64,000 nucleotides of DNA from Trichostrongylus colubriformis (Eukaryota > Nematoda > Chromadorea > Rhabditida > Trichostrongylidae): the NCBI GenBank assembly GCA_963978905.1, contig OZ022259.1, positions 11,532,001 to 11,596,000 on the forward strand. Reading direction: 5' to 3'. This document shows positions 13,901 to 26,075 of this stretch, one piece after another; positions within the stretch are counted from its first letter, which is position 1, and every line of letters starts with the position of its first letter. Position numbers and translations under genes: made by a program. The notes under the pieces were generated by a model that ran no database searches, was not told the DNA's origin, and worked only from the letters and a program-made list of their open reading frames with translations.

Positions 13901-14300
13901 CCGCACAATCCAACACGACCACGGCGAATTGCTAACGACAACCGAAGCACTTCCTTTTCCTCTGCTCTGTTTATTCATTCATGAAGCATGCATTACGGTC
14001 CAACAATCGCACATTCTTTACCTTTCTTTAGGTGTTCTTATGGCTTCACGATGCAGCAAGCCTCCTATGGTTTTTTTTTCGTTCAGTGTGTCAGGTGATA
14101 GTCATATTCTTCACATTCAGTCTGATGAGGTGCATGCAGGTCTTTGGAAAACGTGAGGGGCTCAATGAAATTCAAAGGACTTTACTTGAAAAATTTTTCT
14201 TCTCACTTGAACCTCCTCCGGAAACTTGCACAGGCGAATCAGGCTACTCATATAAGGCACGAGTCTCAATATCAGCGGAACCACGAAAAAGGAAATGACT
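11000..14300. other. Intergenic DNA, no recognised gene
   Basis: The coding-like patches here carry no domain I know. The best are a minus-strand frame at 11783-12064 and a plus-strand 76-codon frame at 12998-13228 containing SPEEIKMKEIRNHLIPRMG. They may be pieces of decayed transposons. A poly-G run lies near 13328-13340. Confidence 0.4.
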
Positions 14301-14311
14301 TCTAAACCAAA

Positions 14312-14349
14312 CTAAACTTTGATCTTAGCCAAAAGGCCGAAAAGCTTCT
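14312..14349 (-). pseudogene. U2 snRNA 5'-end fragment
   Basis: On the minus strand, GAAGCTTTTCGGCC followed by TTTTGGCTAAGATCAAAGT matches the highly conserved 5' end of U2 snRNA (stem-loop I and the start of the following region). The match then breaks: the branch-point recognition region that should follow (GTAGTATCTGTTC) reads TTAGTTTGGTTTAGAAG. The Sm site and 3' stem-loops are absent. It is therefore a 5' fragment or U2-derived repeat, not a working snRNA gene. Confidence 0.6.
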
Positions 14350-17300
14350 GACTCATGACTCTACATACCTATCCCCTATTCTCTCTCATTCTTGGGTCGC
14401 TCACGCCTTTTATGAGCAATCCACAGATATTTTTTCCATACAATTTTCAGAGGTTTACTGCCCCAGAGATCTTAGAGAAAAAAAAGGATTCAAGTACCAT
14501 GAACACGTAGGAGAGGGTTACATATGTATCTGCTGTCGGCGTATTCTGAAGAGACTGAATTGTATGGGTTCCTTCCCGTATCACAGAAAATCATTTCATT
14601 TTGTATTACCAGAAAATCTTGTATTCATTGATTACCTGAAGCAATAAGGTATCCACCAGCCTTTGCACTATGCAAATCAAATAATATTGTTTCTTTAATA
14701 GTTCTCAATGTGCCGTAAGTTGGAGAAGCCAGGTATTGGGACATTAGTACCGCGCACGTTTTAGTTAAATTGTTCCTAAGTGTGTCCGTAGAAATCGGGT
14801 AATATCAGAGGTTGCGTGGTTCAGAGACGTTAGTTGAAGACAACTTATGCACCCTGAGGTCTTGAGTGTGATCACAGAGAGGAGAACTCAGAGCATATTG
14901 ACAGGCTCTCGATAGCTTGACTCCGTTGCCTGGAAGCTTTAGGAATCGAATAAGCTCTGAGAATACTCAAGAATCCGTGTAGAGCAGCTGATCATCCCTA
15001 TATTTCCAATTTTCCAAAGGATTTTTAATCTCCCGCCACTCTCAAAGATTATCGTGCTCGTTTCGTAGTGAAGAAGTGAAATCAATGTTTCTGACTCACG
15101 CTCACTCAGTTTACTGCAATGTTGAATTCTTCTTGCTTACAGTGTCATCCATAATTCAACTGCTTCGAAACTTCTAGGTTGATGAAGTTTGGTACTGTTT
15201 TTTCGTTAATGCCTTTATAGCTTCACACCATCCCTTCTTCAATTTTAAAATGTAACCATATTGTGAAATTTTCGTCTAGTACTACATAGTTGTTATATGT
15301 GTTTGTTCAAATGCTCCTAGTCGTGGAACACTGGCAGCTTTCTGGAAGATGCCGATTTAATCGATAGCCGGAGGATTCGAGGATGGTTTGCCTGCTGCTG
15401 TCGTGCCAACAAATCAAGTGCTTTGGCATTAATAGGCCATCAAAAGTCTGAGAGCTCGTCGTCAACATTCGAATTGGCGAGCTTTCAGCTGACTCAGGGA
15501 AGTCTGTCAGGGACACCAAACTCTATTATCAACACTGTTTTCACAGAGCTTGCTATTACCAAGAAAATGCTGGAAAGGTTCAGTTAAGCTTTACAGAGCA
15601 TCTTACGGTAATAGGGCATCACTATAAATAAATTATTTCAAAAAAAGCAGGTGGTTGTTTACTTCCATCATTGATGATTGTTTTTTCATGGCTTACGAAG
15701 TATCAGTATTGGTACCCTAGTAGAAGAGGTCCTCTTACATTTACATAGGACATGAAAAAGTGCAAGACAAGAGCTGTGGGAACAGTATAGCCAAGAAGTG
15801 TGACATAGTTTAGTCGTAAATGTGCGAACACTTCTGATCCAGCTCTACCCAGCTAGGGCTCTACCCTGATAATTTGCTGACCCTTACCCAGGTAATTCAG
15901 GTGCTGCACTTTCTGTTTCAAGTTTCTGTTGTTTCAAGTGTTGCAAAAATTTTCGAAGAAAGCCGCAGGATACATGAACCATCCTTGTTTATGTTGGTGT
16001 CGTGATCAATACTGTTTACGTATCCAATCAATTTTTAGTCCAGATCTTATTCTATGTATCCACATGAAGATTCACTCGGCTATCACCGTGCTTCGCTGTA
16101 CATGTACGCAAAACTGGTGTTATCGATGGTTATTTGCTTATTTTTAATTCTTTACCCAATATTTTCATTCTTCTGCTTTCAGGTCTTCACAGCTCACAAT
16201 ATGAACACTTCCTTATCCTTTAAGATGATCCACAGATCCACAGGTTTGCGAATTCGCATTCACCCTATCAGTAATCGGCACGGTGTCCACCAATTTTCTA
16301 TAGTACAAATTCAATCATCATCGTTCATTCGTGATCTTTGCCTCGAATCGTGCCCATTATGGTTTCGCCAAGATCGTATCTATTTCATAATCCATGGATT
16401 AAATGGTGTTAAACTGACTGTTTGCTTTATATCTTTGACATACTCCATACTTGCTAAAATTTTCAGTTAGAAATCGGTTTTATGATAGAAACCTTTCAGT
16501 TTAATCACGCGGAAATTTATGAAAGTAGAATAGCACTCATCTTCTTACAATGTCTCTTTCATCAAAACAAACAAAAAAGCTCCACATCATTGGAGAGGAT
16601 GAGGATCGCGGTGCCTTTTACTTCTCACCGGAGGAGCCGTAATAAAATAAAAACCATGTTTCAGCTAGACGTAGCGCAATAAGTAACATTAAAATTCTAT
16701 CTCGGCACTGTTCCCGTTAGTGTTTAATTATTTCAAAGGAAAGGGACAAGTAGGAATGTGGCAAACAGCAACTCATTGCCAAAACAAGTTTATAAGGCAA
16801 CAAATCAACCATGGCTTGCTCCATATTTGCTTGTTTCCTGTGGCGGCATTCAAAGTTAAAAGTTGAAGAGATATTCATACAACGGAGCAACAATTTAGCA
16901 GACCTATCTCTCTGATTCCACTTTGGCCAAGAGCTTCCTACCGACGAAGAATCCGTTTTTGTTTTCACCGCTTGAGGGACTAATCAATAACTACCATTTG
17001 GCTGTCGCTAAACAAGTAGCAATGCGTAATAATGTATACATAATACATAATTGTCGAACTTTTGAACGTTGAGAGTTATAGTGGAGTGGTCGTGTTTTGT
17101 ACCTAATTATCCGCCGGAAAATGACGACGAGCACAAGATATGTACTTCTTTGATGGTGATCCCAATTAAATCCTCATCCCTCAAAACCGACATCCATTTT
17201 TTGTTCCAGTTCTCCAAGCTTTGTACCACTTCTTGTTCCTGAACCACGGCTCTGGTGACTGCTGGCCGACTATTAATATTGTACATTAGTATCCATAATC

Positions 17301-18800
17301 TGACAATTAGATATGTCGCATACGAATAAGTTTTATTTTAGATGCAGCGGTACATGGGCCCCCAATACTTTTGTATGCTTCCAGTATAGACGGGTAATTA
17401 CTGGCTGATAGGAGAAAGGTAGCAGGAGGAAAATCCTGAGAAAAATTCCTGGAGGTACAGCTTTTCCAATTTGTGATACTTTAAGAATTGCCCGCGTAAG
17501 CTTTGAAATGCCCCTTTGACGGTTACTCGTCGTATCACTACTGTGAAATCTGTGCACGATTCAATAAACAAACTATTTAAATGTGCATAACATACTAATA
17601 TGCGGAGCAGAAGACTGGATCACTGGGGACACTGTGTTGGTCCAGCCTATATTCGAAAATCCTTCTTTTTATATTCGCCCCTATCTAGAATTTCTATTCT
17701 TCGAACAATCCTGCTGCAAGCTCCTATGACCCGGACGAGTATCTGCTTAAAATTGAGATTTCCGCCTCTGCATCTAATTCTCTCGATTCCATTCATCGCG
17801 ACTCACTAATGAACTGCGAACCAATCGATGCGCCTAGCATACGGTAGCCGCGAGGTGGAGGGGGCAGAGAAGGGGAAACAATGACAAAGTCGCAATCCAG
17901 ATAAAACCAAGTACGGTAAAGAGAACAAGTTTGAACAATGGCTGCTTTTTGACTTAAAGCAGTTTTACTGGCTGTACACGTTGCCCACAAGTTTCCTTCT
18001 TTTTTAAGCTCATTTACGCCCATGTACTCCATCGTAATGGCGTACGACGATAGTTCCAACTTCTAAGGGCTTACAGTATATCTCCGTAGCTCTGCTAAGC
18101 GGTGAGGTCTGTTTTTCGAAAACATTCTTTCACTATAGGGCCGTATCGTAATTCAGTGGAGAGATGGAGGGATGGGGGATGGGGCGTCGAGTGAATTATG
18201 ACCGACACCAGCCACCAGCGGCCGCACTTATCGACTGCTCGCAACTAGAGGGACTCTTCGGTATGAGCAACAAATCAGCCGATTACAAATCTAGAAAGGG
18301 GTTTATTACCAGCAGGTAGTCAGGATGTGAAACCATCACATTTCCTCCCTAGAGGATCTTTTTGTAAAGGAATTGGTTCTCCTTTCGTACATTTTTCCGA
18401 AACTTATCTGCGGGGATTGTCATGAGGGAAGACCTGCATCCGTCAAAAAGGGGAAAACGGGACTTATGTGCTATTTATCCTTATCTAAACGAATTTTACA
18501 ACAACTCCAAACCAGTCGCAGTACCGTAACTCTTGTAAAAACAGTCCTCTTTAGAGATAAACGGACACGCCAGATGGTTTATTTTTAGATAACAATCTTA
18601 GAAAAATTTAATGGAAAAACATAGCCAGGTGTTTCAGGAGAGGACTCGATGGGACACGAAGAGGATGGCATGAAATGACACTGATCGTCGGTTTGCTGAA
18701 TTGCGCTGTAACTGAGGCGGCGGATAAACGAGTCGGCGGTCGGTGAGCGGTAGTGTTTCAAAGGAGACATGAAAAACGGAAAATTATTGCTCAATCTATT
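14350..18800. other. Intergenic DNA, nothing recognised
   Basis: This stretch is AT-rich with scattered short open frames that lack domain signatures or convincing splice sites. I see no RNA gene, transposon end or conserved protein here. Confidence 0.4.
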
Positions 18801-19019
18801 TTATATCTCCACACATTCCACATCAAACAAGTCTAAGATATGACCTTTAAGATCACAGCGGAGTTCGAATACGTGTCCGCCTTCGCTCGCATTCCGTGCG
18901 CAGGGTTCGTCGTCGTCTTGATTATGAATGGCCGGCAATTCCAACTCCATTAAACCGTTGACGAGAACGTCAGCGTGTCGTTCAGCCAGTTTAAAGCAAC
19001 ACAACACCAGTCCTTCCAT
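18801..19019 (-). CDS. Unrecognised 72-codon open frame
   Basis: The translation starts MEGLVLCCFKLAERHADVL and ends FDVECVEI, with an acidic middle. The composition looks more protein-like than the neighbouring frames. I see no known domain, signal peptide or membrane segment, and there is no clear partner exon. It may be a small gene, an exon, or chance. Listed only as a candidate. Confidence 0.18.
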   Translation of the reverse strand: MEGLVLCCFKLAERHADVLVNGLMELELPAIHNQDDDEPCARNASEGGHVFELRCDLKGHILDLFDVECVEI

Positions 19020-19218
19020 TCAACGGGTAATTAACGACTCCCATAAACACTGTACATCTGACGAGAATCATTCACCCTTTATTTCCCTCAAGCACTTAAT
19101 AAAATCCTTTTAGAAGATATTGATTCTTGATATTTCGGTTTTTGATAGCTGCTGATTTCCGCCGCAGCCAGCGATGCGGAAGTTGTTCCAATTATGCTAA
19201 GTTATGGGCAAACGCCTC

Positions 19219-19291
19219 GGTCTCGGACGGGAGCCGAACCGCAACCCATGCTTTCCGAGCATGTGTGATAATCCATTGCACTACCGAGACC
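19219..19291 (-). tRNA. tRNA-like sequence, probably pseudogene or SINE head
   Basis: The ends pair fully (GGTCTCGG with CCGAGACC). An A-box-like TAGTGCAATGG, a perfect 5-bp anticodon stem (CATGC/GCATG) with a 7-nt loop TCGGAAA, and a B-box-like GGTTCGGCTCC are present in the right order over 73 nt. Position 33 is C instead of the near-invariant T, and the T stem pairs poorly. These faults argue for a tRNA-derived repeat or pseudogene, so no amino acid is assigned. Confidence 0.5.
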
Positions 19292-19654
19292 CCTTTCACC
19301 TTACCTCAGTTTCTGAATGGTACATACACCATAGTTTATCAGCACTCACACGCATAATGTGTTGAGCCGGTTGGCCAATATCGGCATCCAATCGTGAAGC
19401 TGAAAGCTTGGTAGATATTGGTTTTCACATGTCGATTCTGGCGAACATCATCCCCACTAACGCAAACCTTGATAGCACAAGAAATTTGTTGTGCAAGTTA
19501 TCTTCAACTCACTTTGCGTACATCTCGCGAATCAAATATCACATTTATTCTTTACATCTATCAACAGTGTTACGAGCAGAATTCACTTGCGTTCACAGAA
19601 GCGATGTTGTTTTCTATGAAACCATTTTCAGCCACGGGGACGAGGCCTAACAGT

Positions 19655-19820
19655 AGGATAAGGATGAGGATGAGGATGAGGACGTGGAGGTGAACGTGGA
19701 CGTGGACGTGGACGTGGACGTGGACGTGGACGTGGACGTGGACGTGAACGTGGACGTCGATGTGGATGTGGACGTGGACGTGGACGTGGACGTGGGCGTG
19801 GGTGTTGACGAGGACGAGCA
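19655..19820. repeat. GTGGAC hexamer minisatellite
   Basis: A tract of GAGGAT units leads into about 20 near-perfect GTGGAC hexamers with scattered substitutions. It reads Val-Asp repeats on the plus strand and His-Val repeats on the minus strand, so the open frames across it are products of the repeat, not evidence of a gene. Confidence 0.9.
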
Positions 19821-20339
19821 AGAGGATGAAGAAAAGAACGATCACGACCGGCGTATGGATTCCCAGTGCAGCATAAATCGGGTAAGCACTGGAAGATGTT
19901 CAGTACTGTTGCATTATCATATGAAAGTTCCCTATATTCTCTCTATATACTCTGTAGGAAAAGGTCAAATTCAAATTCAGATCGAAACTTCACCGCATAG
20001 TAATCACGACAACAATCTCGATTTCGCGTGCTCCGTATGAAGCACGTCAAAGTGCAGCCTTCCACTGTTCAAGGCGGCGTTGGTCTACATGTCACCGGCC
20101 TCTGCATCGTCATCAATGGTAACGGTCGAGTCGACAGCTCAGAAGAAGCAGAAGCGATCACTCCGGAGGAAAACTTCGTAAGGTCCGCTCTTCACGAAAG
20201 CACCGAGCACCAGCAAGGTCAGCTCTTCGCTCGACCTCTGAGAAGAGTCTGCCTCCGCGGAGTGACCATCTTCGAAGAAATGTGGAAGGCGAATAGGAGC
20301 CGTTAAGAATAACGACGCTGCCATTCTAGATTTTCGTGA

Positions 20340-21990
20340 ATCACCGCATGAAGAACGGAAACCCTCGGCTAAACCATAGCCGACCACTACGAGTTCATGA
20401 AACTCATTCTGAAGCCAGCCATTCTAATCATAGAAGAGGGGACAGAGGGGACGTTGCAGAATATAATATCGACCTTATTGGAGAGAACAGCCGAAAGCAC
20501 CGTGTAGATACACGACTCGATCGAAGATGCCAAGAGCGCCACCAACATCGGAGTTGAGTAAGTAGCGGAAGTGCGGAACGTACTCTCCGAAGTCCAGGAA
20601 GACTGCTACGAATCGTTGATCTGAGAGTTCCAATAAAAACCAACACAAGTTTTCTGTCTTGCGGACGGAGATGACTAGGGGGTCGGCGGAATAGAAGCAA
20701 CTATCTCCTAGTTCGCCTTACATCCGAGCTGTAGGGGTGTGAAGGTTTCAGAATGATTGATGGGAGACCATTACGAACAATGATGAGGATAAGAAGAGAC
20801 AAGAATGAGATAAAGGAAAAATAAGCAAGCACCTTATAGGGTGAAAAGTGGTCGTGAATGCTCCCCACAGTTGTGCGCTTATACACCAATCGACTGTGAT
20901 CAGGACCACTGCTCGAAGCGGAGGAGGCAGCATACGAAACGAATAAGGAGAGATGTCGACGAACCATGTTGTCGCTATCAAGGCGTCCGATGTGGCGAAA
21001 CAGGGACCTTGATGGAGGTCTACCAGGGCCGTGCCCTGGCGCGTATGTGTCGGGTACACCGTGGAGCACCTGAAGGCGTCTTTCAATAAAGTCCTCACAC
21101 TCAGTAAAGTAACGGATGAAATGGAGCAAAGGCTGATCTTTTTGCAGGAAGTCGGCGGCAGCAACTACGTGTTGCTAAAATCATTGCTCCAACGGAAGGA
21201 ACCGAAACCATTGAGCGGCACAATGGCAGGACATTTCGAGCGGAGGAAGCCGATCTCGGGCGAAAGATATGGATTGATGTCGCGCGCCCTGGACAAACCC
21301 TGCAAGATTATTATGCGGAATTGCAGAAAGCTGCAACGGCGTGTGAGTTCGAAAAGATAAATGACCATTGGGATGCCAGTGGTGTTCATAGGGGGGAAGG
21401 GGGTTTCTCCGTAGAAACCGGCAAACGGCTCCTAGAGAAGGAGCATCTGACTTCGAAAGAAGCCCTCGAGGCGGCAGAAGCGTTCGAAAGGGTAGGAAGG
21501 AAAGCACCTCACTCGAAAGAGGAAATAAAAGAAGTGAACATCTTTGCAGTTCGAGCTGAAAAAGTGAAGTCTACACGAATGAAGCAGAGTACAACGCTGC
21601 AACAAATGAGATTCATGCAGGGTAGGGCTTGAACTGAAGAGCAGTTGCAGAATAGGAAGGTAGTGAACAACCGCTCGGTCGCGACAGTGCAGTGTACATG
21701 TGTGGTGGTCGAGGACATGCTTTCCGTAGGAGCTTTAGGGAACACAGCGTTTTGTAGCTATTGCTCTCGACCTGGGCATATGGCCAAAGCATGCAGATCG
21801 AAAGCGACGACCTCTAGAATAGTTTCCCCCAAGTCCTTCACGGTCATTTATGTGGTCTTATACCCCAATCTATCAGACGTCAAAATCGTCACCTCCGCCA
21901 CCGCCACTACCACTTCAGGGCGGAATAGCGATGGGATTTTCGAGTACCATCGCTATCCAAGTTCCTCTGCTAGCAACAGTAATTGACATG
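20340..21990 (+). pseudogene. Decayed gag-like region of an LTR retrotransposon
   Basis: The plus strand carries a string of gag-like segments in shifting frames. A helical N-terminal part lies around 20390-20640. A capsid-like part runs about 21190-21520 (including WIDVARPGQTLQDYYAELQK, then LLEKEHLTSKEALEAAEAFE). A zinc-knuckle of the form CSYCSRPGHMAKAC (C-x2-C-x4-H-x4-C) is at about 21760-21800. The frame changes between them and there are internal stops, so it is inactive. No protease, reverse transcriptase or LTR was found nearby. The CCHC motif and order support gag; the superfamily is not determined. Confidence 0.65.
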
Positions 21991-22078
21991 TCAAGTTTTA
22001 GAAGCGTGGGAAAGAGACACGGGTCTTGGAATGGTTTAGTTTCCGATGAGTATGCAGCAGATACGAGGCTCCAGGTGA

Positions 22079-22546
22079 ATGGAACAGTTCCGAGAGGGCG
22101 TCAGCAACCGTGGAAGGAGCCAAAGGAAGCGCCCTCAAGAAGAGGGAGGGAGATGGGAGCCCTGCATACGCAAGTGTACACCAAGTTGGAGGAGGTCCAA
22201 AGGGGAGAAGGGCACCGCGAAGAGCAGTAAAGAAGTTGAGAAAATGGTGAAAAAAGAGTTTGATAAAGTGTTTCGAAATTCAGTGTATTCAGAAGCATGG
22301 AGACGGATCACAATAAGTGGGAGAGAAGTGAGTGGATTCCTCTCCTCCGGTTTCAACATACGTTCCGAGCCCACCAGTAAAAAGGAGCTACCGTTAAAAG
22401 ATCGATCGATGGCGGACGATGCCGTATTGCGAGAAGCTATCCGCAACAACCGCAAGGACCGGGTCAACCACGGAATATTCTCACTGATTCGTCGCATAGA
22501 AGAAACGCACAAGATTGGAGACGTTGCTGAAGAGAAAAAAGTATGA
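22079..22546 (+). CDS. Unrecognised 155-codon open frame after gag-like region
   Basis: This lies directly downstream of the CCHC segment on the same strand. It is rich in Lys, Arg and Glu and has no domain I recognise. It may be part of the same decayed element or a chance frame. A host function is unlikely given the context. Confidence 0.2.
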   Translation: MEQFREGVSNRGRSQRKRPQEEGGRWEPCIRKCTPSWRRSKGEKGTAKSSKEVEKMVKKEFDKVFRNSVYSEAWRRITISGREVSGFLSSGFNIRSEPTSKKELPLKDRSMADDAVLREAIRNNRKDRVNHGIFSLIRRIEETHKIGDVAEEKKV

Positions 22547-22814
22547 ACTAATCATGAAGAAATGCGCTCAAAAGAGAAAGAAAGAAAACACCAGATAATG
22601 CTCGGTTGGACACGCACGCCGCCGTAGCAAACCGTCACGTAGCTGAAACCCCACGTATCGTCAACAGCGTGCCTCACCTACTCCAAGCATTCGTCCCTAG
22701 GAATTTTAGAGAATCTTCTATATGATCTTGAAACTCACTTAGTACAATCATATGTAGGTTTGATACTACCATTTGTATGACTTTAGCTTATAGGAATCTT
22801 GATGACTCACTTGT

Positions 22815-23029
22815 AACACATAGAAAGCTCATCTAGTGGCTGATCGGGGACTATTGTAATGTAACATAGAATTCCATCGAGCTCCAATTCTGCCGTATAA
22901 AGAGGTCGCTGCTCTTCACTGCTCAGTTTTTCAGTCAGTTCGCTCACATCGTCTCTAGTGGCTGCTTTATCGACCTCTTTTATTACGGTTTTCAGGCCGA
23001 TTAGGTGATCTCCAAATTTCGCTCTGTAC
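22815..23029 (-). CDS. Possible isolated exon, product unknown
   Basis: The minus strand has about 70 open codons bounded by a plausible acceptor (TTGCTACCTAG) and a good donor (ACAA|GTGAGT). The peptide contains KFGDHLIGLKTVIKEVDKAA and SSEEQRPLYTAELELDGILC, which looks protein-like. No neighbouring exon could be joined and the product is unknown. It may come from the retroelement debris around it. Confidence 0.22.
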
Positions 23030-23684
23030 CTAGGTAGCAATAAAAGGCTATTTGTGCAATACTGTGGTTATGGATCGCCATTTTCCATTTTCAGGGACAC
23101 GCTTTTACTATACTGACAACGGCAGTGAGGAAAATGGGAATCGTTGTGCTAGGGTCGTGTTCAAGGTGGAAGGTAGTATTTCTCGAAAATTCACTGACGC
23201 AAGACTTGACCCTGGTATGTCAAGTTCAGTGACGCTTCGTGGAAAGGAAACGACTGCTTTTCTTTAAGGAGCATTAGCGTGGTATTTTCCGAAGCATATT
23301 CGCTACTGTCTGCGTTAAGAGTTCGGAGTGATAGCCGAAGCCGGTCGAACTATTGTAGTACCGAAGAGCCTGAGATATCGTGAAACGGAACACGTGAATA
23401 CGTTAGTATCCATCGATATTTACACAACAAATATTCAGTGCTCCCAGAGCGCCACCATTAGATTTTTGACGTAGTGGCTCAGGTACATTTACTCAATCAT
23501 TACTTTGTCAGAACTGAGATCTCAGGATACACGCTTTGCTGAAGATGCATTGCTTGAGCTACGGTGAGAATTGCTTCAGTTTTGTGAAAACGACATTACA
23601 GGCACTCTGTTTCAGACGAACTATAAGAAGTAGTGTGATGATGAAAATTTGTGACTTAAAACATGTAGCTGCCGAGAGTAGGCC

Positions 23685-24326
23685 TTAGAGTTAACAAATA
23701 AAATAGAATATCTTACAACTCTTGACTTCTCCAACCATATAGATAACATTATTCAAAAAGCGCTCAGAACTGTATACTTTCTATTCAGGAATATACATAG
23801 CAAAGATGAGAATATTTTCATAAGGCTCTGCAAAGCTTATGTGATTCCACACCTTGAATATTGTTGTCAAGTATGGAGTCCACAAACAAGAAAATACCAA
23901 GCAAAAATCGAAAGAGTGCAGCAAACTTTCACAAGGCTTCTTATGTATGGATCCATGCCGAGTCCCACGTATCCTTGCCCCAGCTATAGCGCAAGGCTTA
24001 GACGTGGGCTCAAGACCCTTTTCTATCGAAGAATCTACCACGATCTGGTGTTCTGCTTCCGGGTTTTGCGCATGGAGACCAAATTGAGGGCAAGTAAGTA
24101 CTGGGTCTTCCGACCAAGTCATGGCCGCACGAATAGCTTTACGTTGGACTATACACCTATTAAAGAACCATATTCAGCAAAATTACATAGTTCTTTCTTC
24201 TGTCGAGCTGCCAGGTGGCTGCAAATGTTACCGGAGGAGTTTATGAGTTCACCCAATTCCACGGTTTTCCGTCGTAAACTCAGCAAAGTAAACATTCTGT
24301 CTCTAGTAAATATGGAAGATTTTTAG
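23685..24326 (+). pseudogene. 5'-truncated non-LTR retrotransposon, RT C-terminal part
   Basis: One frame stays open from about 23685 to the stop at 24326. It contains the signature that follows the palm/thumb of CR1/jockey-like reverse transcriptases: a leucine-rich helix, then CKAYVIPHLEYCCQVWSP, then a segment beginning KIERVQQTFTRLL. The catalytic YxDD region is missing and a stop precedes the fragment, as expected for a 5'-truncated LINE insertion. The CR1-type clade is inferred from the motif only. Confidence 0.8.
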
Positions 24327-25179
24327 ATTTGTTGTCGCCGTCGTCTTCACTTTGTTGTGATTGGGTTCAGGATCCAAGATTCATTTGAAGAGCCAGTTTT
24401 TCAGTACAGATGAAGCCTGATTCCAGCCAATTAAAGTGCTTCACCTAATGTTTCTGATATTGCTTTGTTTATGTGTAGCTACACACAGGTCCAACATTGA
24501 TAATAATCATATGAATCTACTTAATTACTTACTTTGGTAATTACATTATTTTTTATCCGAAAGTATTGTTGTGCAATTCTATGAGGCGGCACCTAATTGA
24601 TCCCTTCTTGTCAGACTGACTCAGCGGTTATCTCACCGGATCAAGCTATCTTTGAGCCTGCACTATGTCTCACTGCAAATTATTCTGACTTCGAGGCACA
24701 GTACATAGAAACAAAGTGTTTATACATACATAAAAACACACTAGATTTAATTCCACAGCTCGTGAATTTTGGTATTGGGATGTTATGTGGTAATGAAGCT
24801 TCTGATTGAGCAGCTCAGCTTCCGGACACCGCCTCGCCACTACTCGACGCCATGACGCGATTGCCATTTTCTTCACAACTAACTGTAGTGGATTGAGGTG
24901 CGAGTGATTATCTGAGTGTATCTATTTGTTCTGGCTCATTCTGGATGTGGAACCACCAATGGCACCCTTGTTATAAATAAAATATTGATGCCGTGCATGA
25001 ATCTAGTGTTTCAGTTTCTGTTTAGGTGTTGTGTTGGGTCTGTGTTTAGGTTAATGAGATGCAACCTGCATCCGCCCTACATGCTCGGCCTCAGACTCGG
25101 TTATCTTAGCTGGCAGTAAACCCTGTTATAACTAGTGCTTTAATCACTTTTTTCTTGGATGCCTTGCGACCAAAAATAT

Positions 25180-25410
25180 ATATATATATAAACCTGTGAA
25201 AGTGCCTAAGGGTGACTCCTTCCTGCTACATTAGTCTTTGCCTTCTCATCTAGAAGAGCACAACACATTCACTATTGGTGCTATTTAATTTTTTGATACA
25301 ATGGTGAGCCCAAGTGTAGCTGTTTTACATGCCAATGTTTTTCACACCTTGGATCTTCTGTTTTATTGTGCACACCTTTGGGTGTATTGAAATAAATAAA
25401 TAAATAAATA
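25180..25410 (+). repeat. LINE-like 3' end with AATA tail
   Basis: A (TA)n run precedes a segment ending GTGTATTGAAATAAATAAAT, that is, a short-unit AATA tail. This tail type is typical of CR1/RTE-like LINE 3' ends. It lies about 0.9 kb downstream of the reverse-transcriptase fragment on the same strand. It may be that element's 3' end or a second, shorter insertion. Confidence 0.5.
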
Positions 25411-25929
25411 TCAACAGCAATTTTCTACGATAATGTCGATGCTGCTACTATTAACTTTGAGGAAGTAGTCTGATAAAGTAAGGAAGAAATCTGCAAAGCA
25501 TAAAATGTCGTAGTCCAGAACTCGGGCAAATTCACGGTTGTCAGTGATGGCTTGTTGTGTACTATTCTCCATTCGGAAAAGTGTACCAATTAGGGTAAAA
25601 TACAATCACAAGTGACATAGCGCCAAGCATCATCAAGTCGACCTCCTTGCTCACGAACTTCCTTTATAACTCTTAAAATGGAATCGATGTCACAAGAAAC
25701 AACTCAAACCCAGAGTGCGTTGTTAACTTGGTGGGAGCTGTGTGGATGCGAGGGCATTCCAGGGCCGATGCATATAAATCATTATACCAACGTAACAAAA
25801 CAGTACAACACAGGTGACACACAATACGGGTACATGATTTTGCCAGAAAGTGTGGATTGTACAGAGACTTGAAAGTGAAAGAAATGCTAAGGTGGATGCA
25901 GGTTACGCCTACTGTGCCCATAAGAAGCG

Positions 25930-26075
25930 TCGGTTGGCTGCGTTCATACTTTGCGCCGGCAGGGCGTGGCTGCCTTCATACACAGCGAGGCAGAGTGGCA
26001 CGGAGGAGGTGCAGAGACGACGCACTGTAAAATACACAGTAGATGCAAGCAACATCTACTGTGTATTTTACAGTT
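25930..26075. repeat. Partial copy of a GC-rich inverted-repeat element
   Basis: The segment containing CGCCGGCAGGGCGTGGCTG is a diverged relative of the termini of the element at 50617-50784. The rest of that element is not matched. A related, more decayed patch is at about 26810-26950 (GGCAGGGCATGGCAGCC and CAGCCACGCTCTGCCGG in opposite orientation). Confidence 0.5.
26024..26074. repeat. Perfect 22-bp hairpin
   Basis: Arms at 26024-26045 and 26053-26074 are exact reverse complements (ending CAGTAGATG and CATCTACTG) around a 7-nt loop, CAAGCAA. The stem length and small loop resemble a short-hairpin precursor, but a perfectly paired recent inverted duplication or transposon end is equally possible. 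Confidence 0.9.

Noticed and set aside
19570..20040. His-Val and Val-Asp repeat proteins
   Set aside because: Both are translations of the GTGGAC minisatellite on opposite strands.
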